64,000 nucleotides of DNA from Paracoccus aestuarii (GTDB lineage: Bacteria; Pseudomonadota; Alphaproteobacteria; Rhodobacterales; Rhodobacteraceae): positions 620,001 to 684,000 of the forward strand of contig NZ_CP067169.1 in NCBI RefSeq assembly GCF_028553885.1, given 5' to 3'. The position numbers and the translations under genes are program-made. Below, one piece after another: positions 62,048 through 64,000 of the stretch (its first letter is position 1; the number at the start of each line of letters is the position of its first letter). The notes beneath the pieces are model-generated. The model had not been told where the DNA came from. It did no database searches and saw nothing but the letters and a program-made list of their open reading frames with translations.

Positions 62048-63841
62048 TTGGCCAGCGACGATCACATCGAGGACCGGGCCGAGAGGCGGCGGAGCAGGGG
62101 GCCGCAGCCGGTCAATCCCTGGTGGCTGCGCGCGACCATCGTCGCGATCGTGCTGACCGCGCTCGGCACGATCTGGACCACGAATTTCTGGCTGACCGAC
62201 CGGTTCTCCGAGAATACGCGAGTGCGGTCCGAGCTGCGGCTGGCGCTCTATTCCGGCAACCTGATGTCCGAGCTGCAGCGCAATTCCGTCGTGCCCCTGC
62301 TGCTGGCGCGCGATCCCGCGCTGATATCGGCGCTGGCGGGGAACGATTTCTCGACCACCTCGGCGCGGCTGATGACCGCCCAGAAAGAGATCGGCGCGGC
62401 CTCGATCCGGCTGCTGGACGCCTCGGGCCGTGTGGTGGGCGCGACCGACCGCTATCAGATTGGCACGAACAGCGTCGCCGCCCCCTATTACGTCGAGGCG
62501 CTGCGGTCGCGCGACACGGTCTTCACCGTGTCGGAGATGGCCTCGGGCGCCCATGAATTCGCTTATTCCCGCGCCGTCGTGTCCGAGGGGCGGACGCTCG
62601 GAGTCATCGTCGTGGGGGCCGACCTGACCCGGCTGGAGCGGTCCTGGGCCGGCATTTCCGACGCCGTCGCCGTCACCGACAGCGAGGGCGTCATCATCCT
62701 GTCGACCGAGCCGCGCTGGCGCGGGCTGACCATGCCCGAGGCCTTGGCGGTAAGGTCCGCGCCCTCGGCCATCCGGCGGGCCTTCCAGGTGACGGCGGAT
62801 TGGACCTCCAGCCCGGCGGATGCCTATGTCCAGGGCCGCGCCGTCATGCAGGCCGAGGCGCGGGTCCCGTTCCGCGGCTGGCGGATGATCAGCTTCACCG
62901 CCTATTCATCCGTGCGCGAGCGGGTGAACGCGATCCTGGCGCTGCAGATCATGGGATTCGCGATCCTGCTGGCGGGGGCCTTCTGGCTGCTGTCACGGCG
63001 CGCGCGGATCCAGTCCCAGGCTTACCTGCGCGAATCGAACGACCTGCGCGCGCTGAACGCCCGCCTGACGCGCGAGATCGCGGAACGCGAGCGTGTCCAG
63101 AAGGAGCTGCGCGTCGCCGAACAGACCGTCCAGCAATCCTCGAAGCTGGCCGCCTTGGGCGAGATGTCGGCGGGCGTCAGCCACGAGCTGAACCAGCCCT
63201 TGGCCGCGATGAAGACCTATCTGGCGGGCGCGCGCCTGCTGCTGCAGCGCGGCCGCCCGGAGGAGGCGCTGTCCAGCTTTCAGCGCATCGACGACCTGAT
63301 TGACCGGATGGGCGCGATCACGCGCCAGCTGAAATCCTATGCCAGGAAGGGTGGCGAGGCGGTGGAGCCCGTCGATCTGCGCGCCGCGGTCAGCAGCGCC
63401 CTGACCATGATGGAGCCGCAGCTGCGCACGCGGCCGATCCGTATCATCCGCAACGTGCCGCGCGACCGGGTGATGGTCATGGCCGACCGCATCCGGCTGG
63501 AACAGGTGCTGATCAACCTGCTGCGCAATGCCGTGGATGCGGTGCGCGGCCGCCCCGAGGCCACGATCGAGATCGCGGTCGAGGCGGGCTCTCACGCCTA
63601 TGTGTCCGTTCGCGACAACGGTCCGGGTGTCTCGGACCTGGAAAAGCTGTTTGAACCCTTCTGGACGACCAAGAAGCCCGGCGAGGGCACGGGGTTGGGG
63701 CTGGCGATCTCGTCCACGATCGTCGCCGATTTCGGCGGTCGCCTGACCGCCCATAACGAAACCGAAGGCGGCGCCGTCTTCCGGGTCGAGCTGCCCTTGC
63801 ACCGACCCGGCGCGCCCCGCCAGGCCTTGGCGGCCGAATGA
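62048..63841 (+). CDS. dctB: Sensor histidine kinase DctB (C4-dicarboxylate)
   Basis: A 597-residue membrane sensor for C4-dicarboxylates. A first membrane helix (IVAIVLTALGTIWTTNFWL) and a second one (ILALQIMGFAILLAGAFWLL) enclose a ~240-residue periplasmic double-PAS sensor (IRLLDASGRVVGATDRYQIGTNSVAAPYYVEAL, typical of DctB). After a coiled coil come the H-box GEMSAGVSHELNQPLAAMKTYL with the phosphorylated His, the N-box LLRNAVDAV and G-boxes NGPGV, GEGTGLGLAIS. The start is TTG at 62048 with GGGACGG upstream. The dctD gene follows after 19 bases. Confidence 0.93.
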   Translation: MASDDHIEDRAERRRSRGPQPVNPWWLRATIVAIVLTALGTIWTTNFWLTDRFSENTRVRSELRLALYSGNLMSELQRNSVVPLLLARDPALISALAGNDFSTTSARLMTAQKEIGAASIRLLDASGRVVGATDRYQIGTNSVAAPYYVEALRSRDTVFTVSEMASGAHEFAYSRAVVSEGRTLGVIVVGADLTRLERSWAGISDAVAVTDSEGVIILSTEPRWRGLTMPEALAVRSAPSAIRRAFQVTADWTSSPADAYVQGRAVMQAEARVPFRGWRMISFTAYSSVRERVNAILALQIMGFAILLAGAFWLLSRRARIQSQAYLRESNDLRALNARLTREIAERERVQKELRVAEQTVQQSSKLAALGEMSAGVSHELNQPLAAMKTYLAGARLLLQRGRPEEALSSFQRIDDLIDRMGAITRQLKSYARKGGEAVEPVDLRAAVSSALTMMEPQLRTRPIRIIRNVPRDRVMVMADRIRLEQVLINLLRNAVDAVRGRPEATIEIAVEAGSHAYVSVRDNGPGVSDLEKLFEPFWTTKKPGEGTGLGLAISSTIVADFGGRLTAHNETEGGAVFRVELPLHRPGAPRQALAAE

Positions 63842-63860
63842 TGGAAAAAGAGGAACAAGA

Positions 63861-64000
63861 ATGTCCCGCAAGCTGAAGATTGCCATCGTGGACGACGAAC
63901 CCGACATGCGCGAATCGATCAGCCAATGGCTGGTTCTGTCGGGCTTTGACACCGAGACCTTCGCCAGCGCCGAGGATGCGCTGAAGGTCATCGGCCCCGA
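63861..64000 (+). CDS. dctD: Response regulator DctD, N-terminal part (cut by window end)
   Basis: Only 46 residues are visible: a receiver domain starting LKIAIVDDEPDMRESISQWL with the acidic Asp-Asp-Glu cluster, then GFDTETFASAEDALKVI. In full, DctD is a sigma-54-dependent activator of the C4-dicarboxylate transporter genes, phosphorylated by DctB. The phosphorylation Asp, AAA+ domain and HTH lie outside the window. AGAGGAACAAG precedes the ATG. Confidence 0.88.
   Translation, partial: MSRKLKIAIVDDEPDMRESISQWLVLSGFDTETFASAEDALKVIGP

Overview
The window looks like chromosomal DNA of a Rhodobacterales alphaproteobacterium, most probably Paracoccus or a close relative. The reasons are a high G+C content (roughly two thirds by eye), strong GC bias at third codon positions, and familiar gene neighbourhoods: TPR protein-bamB-der, tsaB-rimI, DUF2849-sulfite reductase-cysH-DUF934-fpr, DUF4170-waaA-lpxK, and dctB-dctD. 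No rRNA, tRNA, CRISPR array, prophage or transposase gene was seen. Genes are tightly packed, and many start/stop codons overlap (ATGA, TGATG, GTGA), indicating translationally coupled operons.

Layout. 1-8.8 kb: a cut-off TPR gene, bamB, der, a membrane protein, serS, a thioredoxin/ArsR pair of the persulfide-sensor type, meaB, ada and rpmB. 8.9-13.2 kb: a copper region with a DUF2946-like ORF coupled to a His-tailed PCuAC chaperone, a GDSL esterase and the CopA exporter. CopA is preceded by a Cys/Pro-rich 73-codon ORF that abuts its start. 13.3-20.5 kb: an L,D-transpeptidase, mnmH and a five-gene purine nucleoside uptake and phosphorolysis operon. 20.5-29.8 kb: housekeeping and envelope genes (rimI, tsaB, nfuA-like, uspA, sugar transferase, truA, XpaC-like, lpxK, waaA, DUF4170), then an SDR and a DUF533 protein. 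30-37.5 kb: tuf, a small membrane protein, an RHH protein, a VOC protein, a Tat/GMC dehydrogenase pair, a DUF892 protein and an ABC exporter, with a candidate FNR box between the last two.

37.5-46.4 kb: a complete maltose/maltodextrin locus. LacI regulator and MalK lie on one strand. A GH13 alpha-glucosidase, MalE, MalF, MalG and a LamB-type maltoporin lie on the other. A perfect 14-bp operator sits in the divergent gap. 46.5-53.8 kb: a large acidic OmpA-family protein, the assimilatory sulfate/sulfite reduction operon, a divergent Lrp-type regulator and an ArsC-like protein. 53.8-59.7 kb: a YadA-like trimeric autotransporter with a recent internal duplication and a small secreted partner, an IscR-like regulator without the usual Fe-S cysteines, an alpha/beta hydrolase, a tandem HD-domain protein and a Hint-domain protein of mosaic composition. 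59.9-64 kb: icd followed by a REP-like hairpin cluster, purQ, and the dctB/dctD two-component genes, the last cut by the window end.

The most interesting points are the two candidate copper-responsive leader ORFs, the frame disruptions at poly-C runs in the lpxK and XpaC genes (decay or sequence error), the palindromic insert inside tsaB, the HD-HD fusion and the atypical IscR. No wholly new multi-gene system could be demonstrated from sequence alone.
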